From Prado023 sp963706885 (GTDB taxonomy: Bacteria; Actinomycetota; Actinomycetes; S36-B12; CAIYMF01), in the NCBI GenBank assembly GCA_963706885.1, contig CAVPNX010000015.1:56262-120261 (forward strand): a stretch of 64,000 bases of DNA, in the 5' to 3' direction. The notes under the pieces are model-generated. The model searched no databases and was not told the DNA's origin. It saw only the letters and a program-made list of their open reading frames with translations. Positions 54,409 through 62,344 of the stretch are shown piece by piece. Numbering within the stretch: position 1 is the stretch's first letter; each line of letters begins with the position of its first letter. Both the position numbers and the translations under genes were made by a program.

Positions 54409-54978
54409 CTACAGGCCGGGGGCGCCCCAGATCGGGAACCAGCGCGTGAGGTCCTTCTCGACCGCCAGCTCGTCGCGCAGCAGGTCGCGGATCTGCAGCT
54501 CGAGGACGGTGTCGCGGGTCTGCCCACCGGACGGGGCGAACGGGTAGAACGACCCCTGTTTGAACAGGTACACCATCGCCAGCGGCCGCCCTCCGGGCCC
54601 GGTGAAGGTGGCCGTCGAGCAGAGCAGCTGCGGGCCGAAGCCACTGTCCTGCAGGGTGAGGTTCACCGCGTGCAGGTGCGTGACGAGCGAACCCACGTCC
54701 GGCGGATCGGTCGCGACGACCAGCCAGGTGTAGCCGTACTGGTCGGCGGTGAGCTGGACGGCCGGGTTTCCCGAGGCGGCAAGCAGGGCCTCGATCTCGG
54801 CCTGGACCTCGGCGAAGGCGCGCCCCTCCGGGACGCGGAACGCCACCGCGCCGGATCCCGTTGCCTCGAAACCGAGGCTGGCCGACAGGGTGATGGCCGC
54901 CGAGGGCAGGCCGAAGATGGCATCGAGGTCGGGCCGGACGGGCTTGCGCCGGCCCATGATCGAGTCGAACAGGCCCAT
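54409..54978 (-). CDS. pspAB: PspA-associated protein PspAB
   Basis: A 189-residue soluble protein beginning M-G-L-F-D-S-I-M-G-R-R-K-P, with D-L-D-A-I-F-G-L-P-S-A-A near residue 21 and the C-terminal L-R-D-E-L-A-V-E-K-D-L-T-R-W-F-P-I-W-G-A-P. These match the actinomycete PspAB family, usually found beside htpX. It starts immediately after the htpX stop and completes the htpX-pspAB unit. Exact role in envelope stress is unknown. Confidence 0.8.
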   Translation of the reverse strand: MGLFDSIMGRRKPVRPDLDAIFGLPSAAITLSASLGFEATGSGAVAFRVPEGRAFAEVQAEIEALLAASGNPAVQLTADQYGYTWLVVATDPPDVGSLVTHLHAVNLTLQDSGFGPQLLCSTATFTGPGGRPLAMVYLFKQGSFYPFAPSGGQTRDTVLELQIRDLLRDELAVEKDLTRWFPIWGAPGL

Positions 54979-55878
54979 CTACTGGCCCAGCTGGGCGGAG
55001 ATGCGAGCCAGCTGCTCGAGGCGCTTCTCCAGCGGCGGGTGCGTGGACAAGAGGCTGGCCATCGACTGCTGCCCGCCGAAGGCCGGTGTGATGAAGAAGG
55101 CGTTCATCGACTCCTTGGCGCGCAGGTCGCGGGTCGGGATGGCGCCCATGTCCCCGCTGATCTTCTGCAGCGCGCGGCCCAGTGCGGCCGGCCGCCCGGT
55201 CAGCAGCGCCCCGGCGCGGTCGGCCGAGAGCTCGCGGTAGCGGGAGAGCACGCGGACCAGCAGGAAGCTCACGAAGTACACGACGATCGACACGACCATG
55301 ATCAGCAGGAACGCGAACGCACTGTTGCTGTCGCTGTCCCGGCGCCGGGTCAGGCCCCCCCACATCCACGAGCGGGTGAGGAAGCCGGCCAGGACGCCCA
55401 CGAACGAGGCCACGGTCATCACGAGCACGTCCCGGTGCGCCACGTGGGACAGCTCGTGGGACAGCACCCCCTCGAGCTCCTCAGCGTCGAGGCGCCGGAG
55501 CAGCCCCGTGGTGACGCAGACCACAGCACGCTTGGAGCTGCGGCCGGTGGCGAAGGCGTTGGGCATGTCGGTGTCGGCGATCGCGACCGCGGGCTTGGGC
55601 ATGTCGGCCATCGCGCACAGCCGGTCGACGATGGCGTGCAGCTGCGGGGCCTGCTCGGGGGTGACCACCCGGGCAGACATCGAGAACAGGGCGACGCGAT
55701 CGGAGAAGTACCACTGCGCCCACGCCGAGCCGCCGGCGATGAGCAGGACGAAGAAGGGCCGGATTCCCGCAAAGATCAGCGCGGCCATCAGGACGACGTA
55801 GAGCAGGCCAAGGATGAACATGGTCCCGCCCATCCGGGCGGTCAGTCCCCGATCGGGTGCGTACCGGTTTCGCGCCAT
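54979..55878 (-). CDS. htpX: HtpX-family membrane zinc metalloprotease
   Basis: A 299-residue M48 protease with two N-terminal membrane helices, the zinc site H-E-L-S-H near residue 142, two more helices, and a downstream Glu ligand in R-E-L-S-A-D near 218. It degrades damaged membrane proteins. It lies 27 bases after pspA and directly before pspAB. Confidence 0.9.
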   Translation of the reverse strand: MARNRYAPDRGLTARMGGTMFILGLLYVVLMAALIFAGIRPFFVLLIAGGSAWAQWYFSDRVALFSMSARVVTPEQAPQLHAIVDRLCAMADMPKPAVAIADTDMPNAFATGRSSKRAVVCVTTGLLRRLDAEELEGVLSHELSHVAHRDVLVMTVASFVGVLAGFLTRSWMWGGLTRRRDSDSNSAFAFLLIMVVSIVVYFVSFLLVRVLSRYRELSADRAGALLTGRPAALGRALQKISGDMGAIPTRDLRAKESMNAFFITPAFGGQQSMASLLSTHPPLEKRLEQLARISAQLGQ

Positions 55879-55905
55879 GGCGAGCGTGCGAGCCTCCCTA
55901 CGGTC

Positions 55906-56775
55906 CTACTGGGCGGGCGGGGCGGGCGGGGGGGCAGCAGGCGGCGCGGGCGGGGCCTGGGGTGCGGGTGCGGCCGTGGGCTCCTCAGCCAGGATGGCGT
56001 CGACGACCTCGTCGGCAGGCGCCGCCCCGACGGCGAGCGTCTCGGCGGCGGGGCCGGTGACCGCTGCCGGGGGCTCAGAACCACCGAGTTGGGCCTTCAT
56101 CGCCGCCAGCTCGTTCTCCACCTGGCTGTCGGCTGCCAGGCGCTCGAGCTCCACGGTCAGGGAGTCCTTGCCCCCGGTGGTCTCCAGAGCCCCGGTGGCC
56201 ATCAGCTCCTCCATCGCCCCGGCGCGGGCCTGCATCTGGGCGGTGCGGTCCTCCGCGCGCTGGATGGCCAGGCCGACGTCGCCGAGCTCGCTGGAGATCC
56301 CGGTGAACGCCTCGTTGATCCGCACCTGGGCCTCAGCCGCCGAGTAGGTGGCCTTGATGGTCTCCTTCTGGGTGCGGAAGGCCTCCACCTTGGTCTGCAG
56401 CTGCTGGGAGGCGACCGTCAGCTTCTGCTCCTGGACGGTCAACTGCTCGAGCTGGACGTGCAGGTCGGCGATCTGCTGGCTGAGGGCGGACTTGCGGATC
56501 AGCGCCTCGCGAGCGAGGTCCTCACGACCGGCGGCCAGCGCGGCCCGGGCCTGGTCGTCGAGCTTGGCCAACTGCTTGTCGAGGCTGGCGATCTGCAGCT
56601 CGACCCGCTTGCGGCTCGTGGCCACGTCAGCCACGCCCCGACGGACCTTCTGCAGCATCTCCAGCTGCTTCTCGTAGGAGTAATCCAGCGTCTGCGCGGG
56701 ATCCTCAGCCTTGTTCATGGCCGCGTTGGCCTTGGAGTTGAAGATCATCTTGAAGCGCTGCCACATTCCGGCCAT
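55906..56775 (-). CDS. pspA: PspA/IM30 phage-shock protein with Pro/Ala-rich tail
   Basis: A 289-residue protein. Residues 1-220 are the helical coiled-coil PspA domain, opening with an amphipathic membrane helix (W-Q-R-F-K-M-I-F-N-S-K-A-N) and A-E-D-P-A-Q-T-L-D-Y. The last 70 or so residues are acidic and then almost purely Pro/Ala, an unusual addition for this family. PspA coats and stabilises a stressed inner membrane. No PspAA gene is present between pspA and htpX. Confidence 0.87.
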   Translation of the reverse strand: MAGMWQRFKMIFNSKANAAMNKAEDPAQTLDYSYEKQLEMLQKVRRGVADVATSRKRVELQIASLDKQLAKLDDQARAALAAGREDLAREALIRKSALSQQIADLHVQLEQLTVQEQKLTVASQQLQTKVEAFRTQKETIKATYSAAEAQVRINEAFTGISSELGDVGLAIQRAEDRTAQMQARAGAMEELMATGALETTGGKDSLTVELERLAADSQVENELAAMKAQLGGSEPPAAVTGPAAETLAVGAAPADEVVDAILAEEPTAAPAPQAPPAPPAAPPPAPPAQ

Positions 56776-56852
56776 GGTTCGCTGTCGCTCTCTTCCCAGG
56801 CGGCACACCCGCCGATCCCCACAAGCCTAACGCCCCACGGGTTGGCACGACG

Positions 56853-56858
56853 TACCCT
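56853..56858 (+). promoter_or_regulatory. Leaderless -10 box of the DUF3043 gene
   Basis: TACCCT, then 6 bases, then the GTG at 56865. Confidence 0.5.
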
Positions 56859-56864
56859 TGGTCC

Positions 56865-57482
56865 GTGAAGTTCCTCTCCCGCTCCACCTCCGCCGAGCCC
56901 GCCGCAACAGCCAGCGTCGAGCCGGAACCGAGCTCGACTGTGGGCAAGGGGCGCCCCACCCCATCGCGCAAGGAGGCAGAGGCACAGCGCAAGCAGACCC
57001 TGAAGGTCTCCTCGGACCCGAAGGCGGCGAAGAAGGAGGCGAAGGCACGCGCGGCCCAGGAGCGCCAGACCACCCGGGCTGCACTACTCGCCGGTGACGA
57101 GAGCGCCCTGCCGGCTCGCGACGCCGGGCCGGTCAAGCGCTACGTGCGGGACTTCATCGACGGGCGGTGGGCGGCAGCCGAGTTGTTCATGCCGCTGGCC
57201 CTGACGGTGCTGGTGGTCGGGTTCCTGCCCTGGCGGAGCTGGGGCCTGGTCAACGCCCAGGGCTACATCTCGATGCTCTGGCTGCTGCTGACCATGTTCA
57301 TCATCGTGGACACCACCGTGCTGATCATGCGGATGAACCGGGAGCTGAAGAAGCAGTGGCCCTCGGCCGTCGACCGCAAGGGAGCCTCGTTCTACGGCCT
57401 CATGCGGGTGCTGCAGATCCGCCGCCTGCGGCTGCCTCCCCCGCGCCTGCGCCGCAACGGCAAGCCCGTCACCCCGAAGTAG
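56865..57482 (+). CDS. DUF3043 membrane protein
   Basis: A 205-residue protein with a basic N-terminus (G-K-G-R-P-T-P-S-R-K-E-A-E-A-x-R-K), two membrane helices at about 105-150 and the basic end R-R-L-R-L-P-P-P-R-L. This fits DUF3043, present across actinomycetes and placed after the glycerate kinase gene also in M. tuberculosis (Rv2206). Function unknown. Confidence 0.85.
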   Translation: MKFLSRSTSAEPAATASVEPEPSSTVGKGRPTPSRKEAEAQRKQTLKVSSDPKAAKKEAKARAAQERQTTRAALLAGDESALPARDAGPVKRYVRDFIDGRWAAAELFMPLALTVLVVGFLPWRSWGLVNAQGYISMLWLLLTMFIIVDTTVLIMRMNRELKKQWPSAVDRKGASFYGLMRVLQIRRLRLPPPRLRRNGKPVTPK

Positions 57483-57527
57483 CTCCACACCGGGCAGCCG
57501 GAGGTGGCCGCCGTGGGAGAGGTGCCC

Positions 57528-57533
57528 TAGGGT
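57528..57533 (+). promoter_or_regulatory. Leaderless -10 box of the aldo/keto reductase gene
   Basis: TAGGGT, then 7 bases, then the ATG at 57541. Confidence 0.55.
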
Positions 57534-57540
57534 CGGACCC

Positions 57541-58539
57541 ATGGAGCATCGTCGGCTTGGGGCAAGCGGCCTGTGGGTCAGTGAGATCGCGTACGGCAAC
57601 TGGTTGACGCACGCCTCCCAGGTCGCCGAGGACGCCGCCGTGGCGTGCGTCCACGCGGCGCTGGACGCGGGGGTCACCACCTTCGACACCGCCGACGTCT
57701 ACGCGGCGACCGGGGCGGAGGCCGTGCTCGGCCGGGCTCTGGCCGGGCAGCGCCGCGAGGGCCTGGAGATCTTCACGAAGGTCTACTGGCCGACCGGCCC
57801 GGGCCACAACGATCGCGGGCTGTCCCGCAAGCACATCATCGAGTCCTGCGAGGGGTCGCTGCGGCGCCTGCAGACCGACCACATCGACCTCTACCAGGCC
57901 CACCGCTTCGACCACCACACCCCGCTCGAGGAGACGCTGCGCGCCTTCGACGACCTGGTCCGTGCGGGCAAGGTCCTCTACGTCGGGGTCTCGGAGTGGC
58001 GCGCGGAGGAGATCCGCGCCGCACTCGAGATCGCCGAGCAGATGGGGCTGGACCGGATCGTGTCCAACCAGCCGCAGTACTCGATGCTCTGGCGCGTGAT
58101 CGAGGCCGAGGTGGTGCCCGAGTGCGAGGAGGCCGGAATCGGCCAGGTGGTGTGGTCCCCCATGGCGCAGGGCATCCTGACCGGCAAGTACCTGCCCGGG
58201 CAACCGCCCCCGGAGGGGTCACGGGCCTCGGACCCGACCGGCGCGGGGTTCCTGTCGCGCTGGTTGCGCGACGACGTGCTCGAGCGGGTGCAGGAACTGC
58301 GCCCCCTGGCCGACCAGGCCGGGCTCACGATGGCCCAGATGGCCGTGGCGTGGGTCCTGGGCAACCCGAACGTGTCGACCGCCATCGTCGGGGCCTCCCG
58401 CCCCGAGCAGCTCACCGACTCGGTGCGCGCCAGCGGGGTCACGCTCGACGCCGACCTGCGTGCCGCCATCGACGACGTCCTGGGTGAGGCGATCGTGCAC
58501 GATCCAGCCCGGACCCAGTCCCCTGCCGAGCGACCCTGA
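57541..58539 (+). CDS. Aldo/keto reductase (Kv-beta/YghZ-like)
   Basis: A 332-residue TIM-barrel NADPH oxidoreductase with the full catalytic tetrad: D-T-A-D-V-Y near residue 50 (Asp, Tyr), F-T-K near 80 (Lys) and Y-Q-A-H-R near 120 (His), plus the NADPH loop V-G-A-S-R-P-E-Q near 285. The substrate is unknown. A small gene follows 20 bases after the stop. Confidence 0.87.
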   Translation: MEHRRLGASGLWVSEIAYGNWLTHASQVAEDAAVACVHAALDAGVTTFDTADVYAATGAEAVLGRALAGQRREGLEIFTKVYWPTGPGHNDRGLSRKHIIESCEGSLRRLQTDHIDLYQAHRFDHHTPLEETLRAFDDLVRAGKVLYVGVSEWRAEEIRAALEIAEQMGLDRIVSNQPQYSMLWRVIEAEVVPECEEAGIGQVVWSPMAQGILTGKYLPGQPPPEGSRASDPTGAGFLSRWLRDDVLERVQELRPLADQAGLTMAQMAVAWVLGNPNVSTAIVGASRPEQLTDSVRASGVTLDADLRAAIDDVLGEAIVHDPARTQSPAERP

Positions 58540-58559
58540 CGACCCTGCGAGGAGACGCG

Positions 58560-58772
58560 ATGAGTTGGACCTGGCAGTACCACGCCGCACAGGGGGCGCC
58601 CATCCCTGAGTCCGCCACCCAGCCGGCCGAGGGCTTCCCGACGCAGGCCGACGCCGAGACCTGGGTCGGCGAGGTCTGGCGCGACCTGCTCGCCGAGGGG
58701 ATCGACGCAGTCAGCCTGTTCGAGGACGGCCGCCTGGTCTACGGACCGATGAGCCTGCACCCTGCGCAGTGA
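58560..58772 (+). CDS. Small conserved hypothetical protein
   Basis: A 70-residue protein with W-T-W-Q-Y at the start, F-P-T-Q-A-D-A-E-T-W-V-G-E-V-W-R-D-L in the middle and S-L-F-E-D-G-R-L-V-Y-G-P-M-S-L at the end. I recognise it only as a conserved short actinomycete protein. GCGAGGAGACGCG upstream supplies a ribosome site. Likely co-transcribed with the aldo/keto reductase. Confidence 0.75.
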   Translation: MSWTWQYHAAQGAPIPESATQPAEGFPTQADAETWVGEVWRDLLAEGIDAVSLFEDGRLVYGPMSLHPAQ

Positions 58773-58790
58773 GGGCCCGGGCCGGGGGCC

Positions 58791-58994
58791 TCAGGGCGTC
58801 GGGGTGACCTCGACCTCAGTCCTCGGCAGGCAGTTCGATCCAGCGGGCACCGTCCGCTGGTAGCCGTTCGCGACGTCCTGGCAGATGATGGAGTCCGGCG
58901 CGACCTCAGCGGGTTCGACCCGCGACGATCCGGCGACCAGGGCGGTCGAGAGGGCCAGTCCCACCGCTGCGGCTGAGACGGTCACAAGAGCCAT
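58791..58994 (-). CDS. Small secreted or anchored hypothetical protein
   Basis: A 67-residue protein with a hydrophobic N-terminal signal (V-T-V-S-A-A-A-V-G-L-A-L-S-T-A-L-V-A), then two Cys (I-I-C-Q and N-C-L-P) that could form a disulfide, and an acidic Thr/Pro tail. AGGAGG lies 5 bases before the ATG at 58994. Function unknown. Confidence 0.6.
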   Translation of the reverse strand: MALVTVSAAAVGLALSTALVAGSSRVEPAEVAPDSIICQDVANGYQRTVPAGSNCLPRTEVEVTPTP

Positions 58995-59081
58995 GTGCCC
59001 TCCTGGGGGTACCCGGGACTCCGCACCCGGATAAGGGCAGGCTAGCCACATCGCCCACGGCGCAGAAGACCCCTCGGGGTA

Positions 59082-59645
59082 TCACATCGGGCGGGTCACG
59101 CCCTGGGTGATGCCGGACACGAGACGCGCGAAGCTCTCGTCCACGTCGACGGGCATCCCGAAGCCGCCGGCCGCCTCCAGGCTCACGAAGCCGTGCAGCG
59201 CAGCGCGGATGGCCCGCGTGGCGTGGATCGCATCATCCCCGGTCAGGTCGTACCCGGCGAGGATGTCGAGCAGGACGGACACGACGGCCAGGCTGGCGGC
59301 CTCGTCGTCGGCATCCCCGGGGACGGGCGCGGCCACCGTCGACTGGTACCGACCGGGATGAGCCCGGGCCCAGTTCCGATAGGCGCCAGCGAGCGCGGCG
59401 ATCGCCCGATCGCCCGACCGTCCGACGGCGGCCCGGGCGAGCACGTCGGCCAGCTCCTGCTTGGCACGCACGGACAGGGCACGGCGCAGGGCGTCGCTGC
59501 CGTCGACGTGCTTGTAGAGCGAGGGCTGACGCACCCCGAGCCGGCCGGCAAGCGCGGCCAGGGTCAGGGCGTCCAGGCCCACCTCGTCGCTGAGGGCCTG
59601 CGCCTCGTCGATCACCCGGTCCGCGGTGAGCCCGGCCCTAGGCAC
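59082..59645 (-). CDS. TetR-family regulator with WHG-type C-domain
   Basis: A 187-residue repressor: the N-terminal HTH D-A-L-T-L-A-A-L-A-G-R-L-G-V-R-Q-P-S-L-Y-K-H-V lies at about residues 24-48, followed by the ligand-binding helices including A-L-H-G-F-V-S-L-E near 150. It starts within the end of the alpha/beta hydrolase gene (8-base overlap) and so is the second gene of a self-contained operon, probably repressing it through the palindrome at 60473-60488. Confidence 0.88.
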   Translation of the reverse strand: MPRAGLTADRVIDEAQALSDEVGLDALTLAALAGRLGVRQPSLYKHVDGSDALRRALSVRAKQELADVLARAAVGRSGDRAIAALAGAYRNWARAHPGRYQSTVAAPVPGDADDEAASLAVVSVLLDILAGYDLTGDDAIHATRAIRAALHGFVSLEAAGGFGMPVDVDESFARLVSGITQGVTRPM

Positions 59646-60459
59646 GCGCGTCGACCCGGGCCAGGAAGGACAGGATGGATTCGGAGGTGATCCCGGGCTG
59701 CTGCGACTGCGGGTAGTGGCCGGCGTCGGGCACCATCACGACGTCGCCCCCGAGGGTCGTGGCGATCCACTGCGCCTCCGCGGCAGGATCTGCCCAGTCG
59801 GGGTCCAGCTCCCCCATGATCACCAGGGTGGGGGCCGTCACGTCGCCCAGGCGCGCCTCAACCGGTGCGTGCGTCGTCTGGCGGGTGGTCTGCCAGAACG
59901 CGCGGGCGTATCCGGGTCGCGACAGGCTGTCCGCGATCGCAGCCAGGTGGGCGTCGAAGTCCGCGGGACGCGCGCCCGCGTTGAGCGTGGGCAGGTAGGA
60001 GACCCAGGCCCGCGCCCCCCATGGACGGGCCATCGCCACCCGCAGGGCGACGCGGGACACCAGGCTCAGCTCGGGGTCGCGGACGAAGGGCCCGATCAGG
60101 ACCAGGCCGCTGACCAGCTCCGGCCGGAGCGCTGCGACGAGCGCAGCGGCACCCGCCCCCAACGAGTTGCCCACCAGCACGGCGGGGCCACCGAGGTGCT
60201 CGACCAGGGCGATGAGGTCCCCCGCGGTGGCCTCGTCCCCGTAGGCGCTGAAGGTGGTGTCGCTGTCACCGTGGCCGCGCAGGTCGGTGACCGCGACCCG
60301 GTAGCCGGCCGCCCTCAGCCTCGGGGCGAGGTGCCGGTACGTGCTGCGCAGGTCGCCCATCCCGGGGATGAGCACGACGAGAGGGCCGACGCCGCCGACG
60401 TCGAAGGCGACGCGGCCGTCGGGGCGGGCGACGTACTGGACGTTCGTGGTGGTCTCCAT
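59638..60459 (-). CDS. Alpha/beta hydrolase
   Basis: A 273-residue hydrolase-fold protein with D-L-R-G-H-G-D-S-D near residue 60, the nucleophile elbow G-N-S-L-G-A-G near 97, an acid in E-L-D-P-D near 218 and the catalytic His in D-A-G-H-Y near 248. Epoxide hydrolases, esterases and lactonases all look like this; no substrate can be named. The message is probably leaderless and controlled by the TetR protein downstream. Confidence 0.85.
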   Translation of the reverse strand: METTTNVQYVARPDGRVAFDVGGVGPLVVLIPGMGDLRSTYRHLAPRLRAAGYRVAVTDLRGHGDSDTTFSAYGDEATAGDLIALVEHLGGPAVLVGNSLGAGAAALVAALRPELVSGLVLIGPFVRDPELSLVSRVALRVAMARPWGARAWVSYLPTLNAGARPADFDAHLAAIADSLSRPGYARAFWQTTRQTTHAPVEARLGDVTAPTLVIMGELDPDWADPAAEAQWIATTLGGDVVMVPDAGHYPQSQQPGITSESILSFLARVDARA

Positions 60460-60465
60460 GTGGCT

Positions 60466-60494
60466 ACTCTACTTAGCCATATGGCTAATGTCAA
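60466..60494 (-). promoter_or_regulatory. Leaderless promoter of the hydrolase-tetR operon
   Basis: On the minus strand TTGACA (60489-60494), 17 bases, then TAGAGT (60466-60471), then 6 bases to the ATG at 60459. Both boxes and the spacing are near ideal. Confidence 0.75.
60473..60488. promoter_or_regulatory. TetR operator, perfect 16-bp palindrome
   Basis: TTAGCCATATGGCTAA reads the same on both strands and fills the spacer between the -35 and -10 boxes of the hydrolase-tetR operon. Bound repressor would exclude RNA polymerase. Partial half-sites TGGCTA (60461) and TAGCC (60495) flank it. Confidence 0.75.
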
Positions 60495-60501
60495 TAGCCT
60501 C

Positions 60502-61177
60502 TCAGGCCCTGGCCAGCGTCCCCTCCAGGCCGTCGAGGATCAGGTCGAGGCCGAACTCGAAGTCCTCCCGGCGACCTTGGGCCATCACGTGGCCGAGGAC
60601 CTCCACCACGTAGGGGAACTCGTCGACCGGGATCTGCGGCAGGACCGAGGCGGAGACGGCCGAGGACTCCTCGACCGCGAACGGGAGGTTCAGCTCCTGG
60701 AGGGTGAACCCGTACAGGTGGCTGTCGAGGGTGTTCCACGCATCCAGGGCGCCGTCGATCGAGAACCCCCCCTCCCGCAGCCGGCCGAAGGTGGCGTCCA
60801 GGTAGCGGATCATCCCCGGGCCGATGGCCAGACGCGAGGTGATCTGCAGCGCTGCCCACGGGTGGGCCAGCAGGGTCTCGTGGGCCGAGAGGCACCGTGC
60901 CCGCATCGCGCTGCGCCAGTCCGTCCCGGATGCGGGCACGACGATGTCGCCCGACGACCACGTCGACCATGCCGTTGAGGAGGTCGTCCTTGTTCGCGAC
61001 GTGGTTGTACAGCGACATCGCCTCGACGCCGAGCGCCTGGCCCAGGCCGCGCATCGTCAGGGAGTCGATCCCGGCCTCGTCGGCCAGCGCGATGGCGGCG
61101 CGCAGCACGCGCTCCCGATTCAACGGCGCGCGCCCCGGCGTGGATCGTGCCGTCCTGCGTGTGCTGGCGTCCGACAT
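60502..61177 (-). pseudogene. TetR-family regulator (TetR_C tetracycline-type), one frameshift
   Basis: Corrected length about 224 residues. The N-terminal HTH I-D-S-L-T-M-R-G-L-G-Q-A-L-G-V-E-A-M-S-L-Y-N-H-V is intact, followed by a TetR-type C-domain with L-Y-G-F-T-L-Q-E. One extra base in a run near 60950 breaks the frame; removing it restores V-V-V-G-D-I-V-V-P-A-S-G-T-D-W. AGGGAGGG precedes the ATG at 61177. It is divergent from an oxidoreductase gene and likely controls it through the repeats at 61205-61282. Confidence 0.8.
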
Positions 61178-61204
61178 CGTGGCCCTCCCTGGTCGCGGGA
61201 CGAA

Positions 61205-61282
61205 CATACAACGTAAGCAGGCGGACTGGACATCGTCGCCCGGTGGCTGTACCTTACGTCGTAAGCATACATCGTAAGTATG
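61205..61282. promoter_or_regulatory. Operator cluster between tetR-like and oxidoreductase genes
   Basis: CATACAACGTAAG (61205-61217) and CATACATCGTAAG (61266-61278) are direct repeats differing at one base. Between them CTTACG-T-CGTAAG (61253-61265) is a perfect odd palindrome, and CATAC/GTATG (61266-61270/61278-61282) brackets the second repeat. This fits several binding sites for the divergent TetR protein. Confidence 0.65.
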
Positions 61283-61323
61283 TCTCACACCGGGCCCTGT
61301 GCCCCACCCCGAAGGAGCACTCC

Positions 61324-62295
61324 ATGAAGGCAATCGTCCAGGACACCTACGGCTCGACCGACGTCCTCGAGCTCCGGGACATAGAAGTGCCCCGGGTCGC
61401 GGACGACGAGGTCCTGGTGCGCGTCCATGCCGCGGGGGTGGATCGAGGCGTCTGGCACCTGATGGCTGGGCTGCCCTACCCGATCCGCATCGCGGGGTAC
61501 GGGATCCGGGCGCCCAAGCACCCGGTGCCGGGCATGGACCTGGCCGGGGTCGTGGAGGCGGTCGGCAAGGAGGTGACCCGCTTCTCCCCCGGCGACGAGG
61601 TGTTCGGCATCGGGAAGGGCACCTTCGCCGAGTACGCGGTCGCCCCGGAGGGCAAGCTCGCCCGCAAGCCGGCGAACCTCACCTTCGAGCAGGCGGCCGC
61701 GATCGCGATCTCCGGCCTGACGGCCCTCCAGGCCCTTCGCGACGTGGCCGAGGTCCAGGCCGGTCAGAGGGTGCTGGTCATCGGGGCATCTGGCGGGGTG
61801 GGCACCTACGCCGTGCAGGTGGCCAAGGCGTTCGGAGCACACGTCACCGGCGTCGCGAGCACGGCCAAGCTCGACCTGGTCCGGGCAATCGGCGCCGATG
61901 AGGTGATCGACTACACCACCGAGGACTTCGCCGCGGGAGATGCGCGCTACGACGTGATCGTGGACATCGGCGGCAACGCCTCGCTGGCCCGCCTGCGCAG
62001 AGCCCTGACGCCGAACGGAACCGCTGCGATCGTGGGACAGGAGACCGGCGGACGTTGGCTCGGCGGCTTCGACCGCATGCTGCGCGCACCCCTGCTCTCG
62101 CCCTTCGTCAGCCAGGACCTGAAGTCCGTGACCGCGTCGGAGAACGCCGCGGACATGGCCGTCCTGAAGGACATGATCGAGGCCGGCCAGGTCACTCCCG
62201 TGATCGAGCGCAGCTACCCGCTGGCCGAGGTCCCCGACGCGATCCGGCACATCGAGGCGGGGATGGCCCGCGGCAAGGTGGTCATCACGATCTGA
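61324..62295 (+). CDS. MDR-family zinc-independent oxidoreductase (quinone reductase-like)
   Basis: A 323-residue medium-chain dehydrogenase/reductase: V-R-V-H-A-A-G-V-D near residue 38, G-M-D-L-A-G-V-V near 78, and the NADPH motif I-G-A-S-G-G-V-G-T near 155. The zinc ligands of alcohol dehydrogenases are missing, as in quinone oxidoreductases. AAGGAG lies 9 bases upstream. The divergent TetR gene and operator repeats suggest induction by a toxic electrophile or drug. Confidence 0.87.
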   Translation: MKAIVQDTYGSTDVLELRDIEVPRVADDEVLVRVHAAGVDRGVWHLMAGLPYPIRIAGYGIRAPKHPVPGMDLAGVVEAVGKEVTRFSPGDEVFGIGKGTFAEYAVAPEGKLARKPANLTFEQAAAIAISGLTALQALRDVAEVQAGQRVLVIGASGGVGTYAVQVAKAFGAHVTGVASTAKLDLVRAIGADEVIDYTTEDFAAGDARYDVIVDIGGNASLARLRRALTPNGTAAIVGQETGGRWLGGFDRMLRAPLLSPFVSQDLKSVTASENAADMAVLKDMIEAGQVTPVIERSYPLAEVPDAIRHIEAGMARGKVVITI

Positions 62296-62332
62296 GCCGG
62301 TCAGGGGCCTTCCGCTCGGGGAGCCGCCGGTC

Positions 62333-62338
62333 TAGCGT
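62333..62338 (+). promoter_or_regulatory. Leaderless -10 box of the VOC gene
   Basis: TAGCGT, then 6 bases, then the ATG at 62345. Confidence 0.5.
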
Positions 62339-62344
62339 GTCCCC

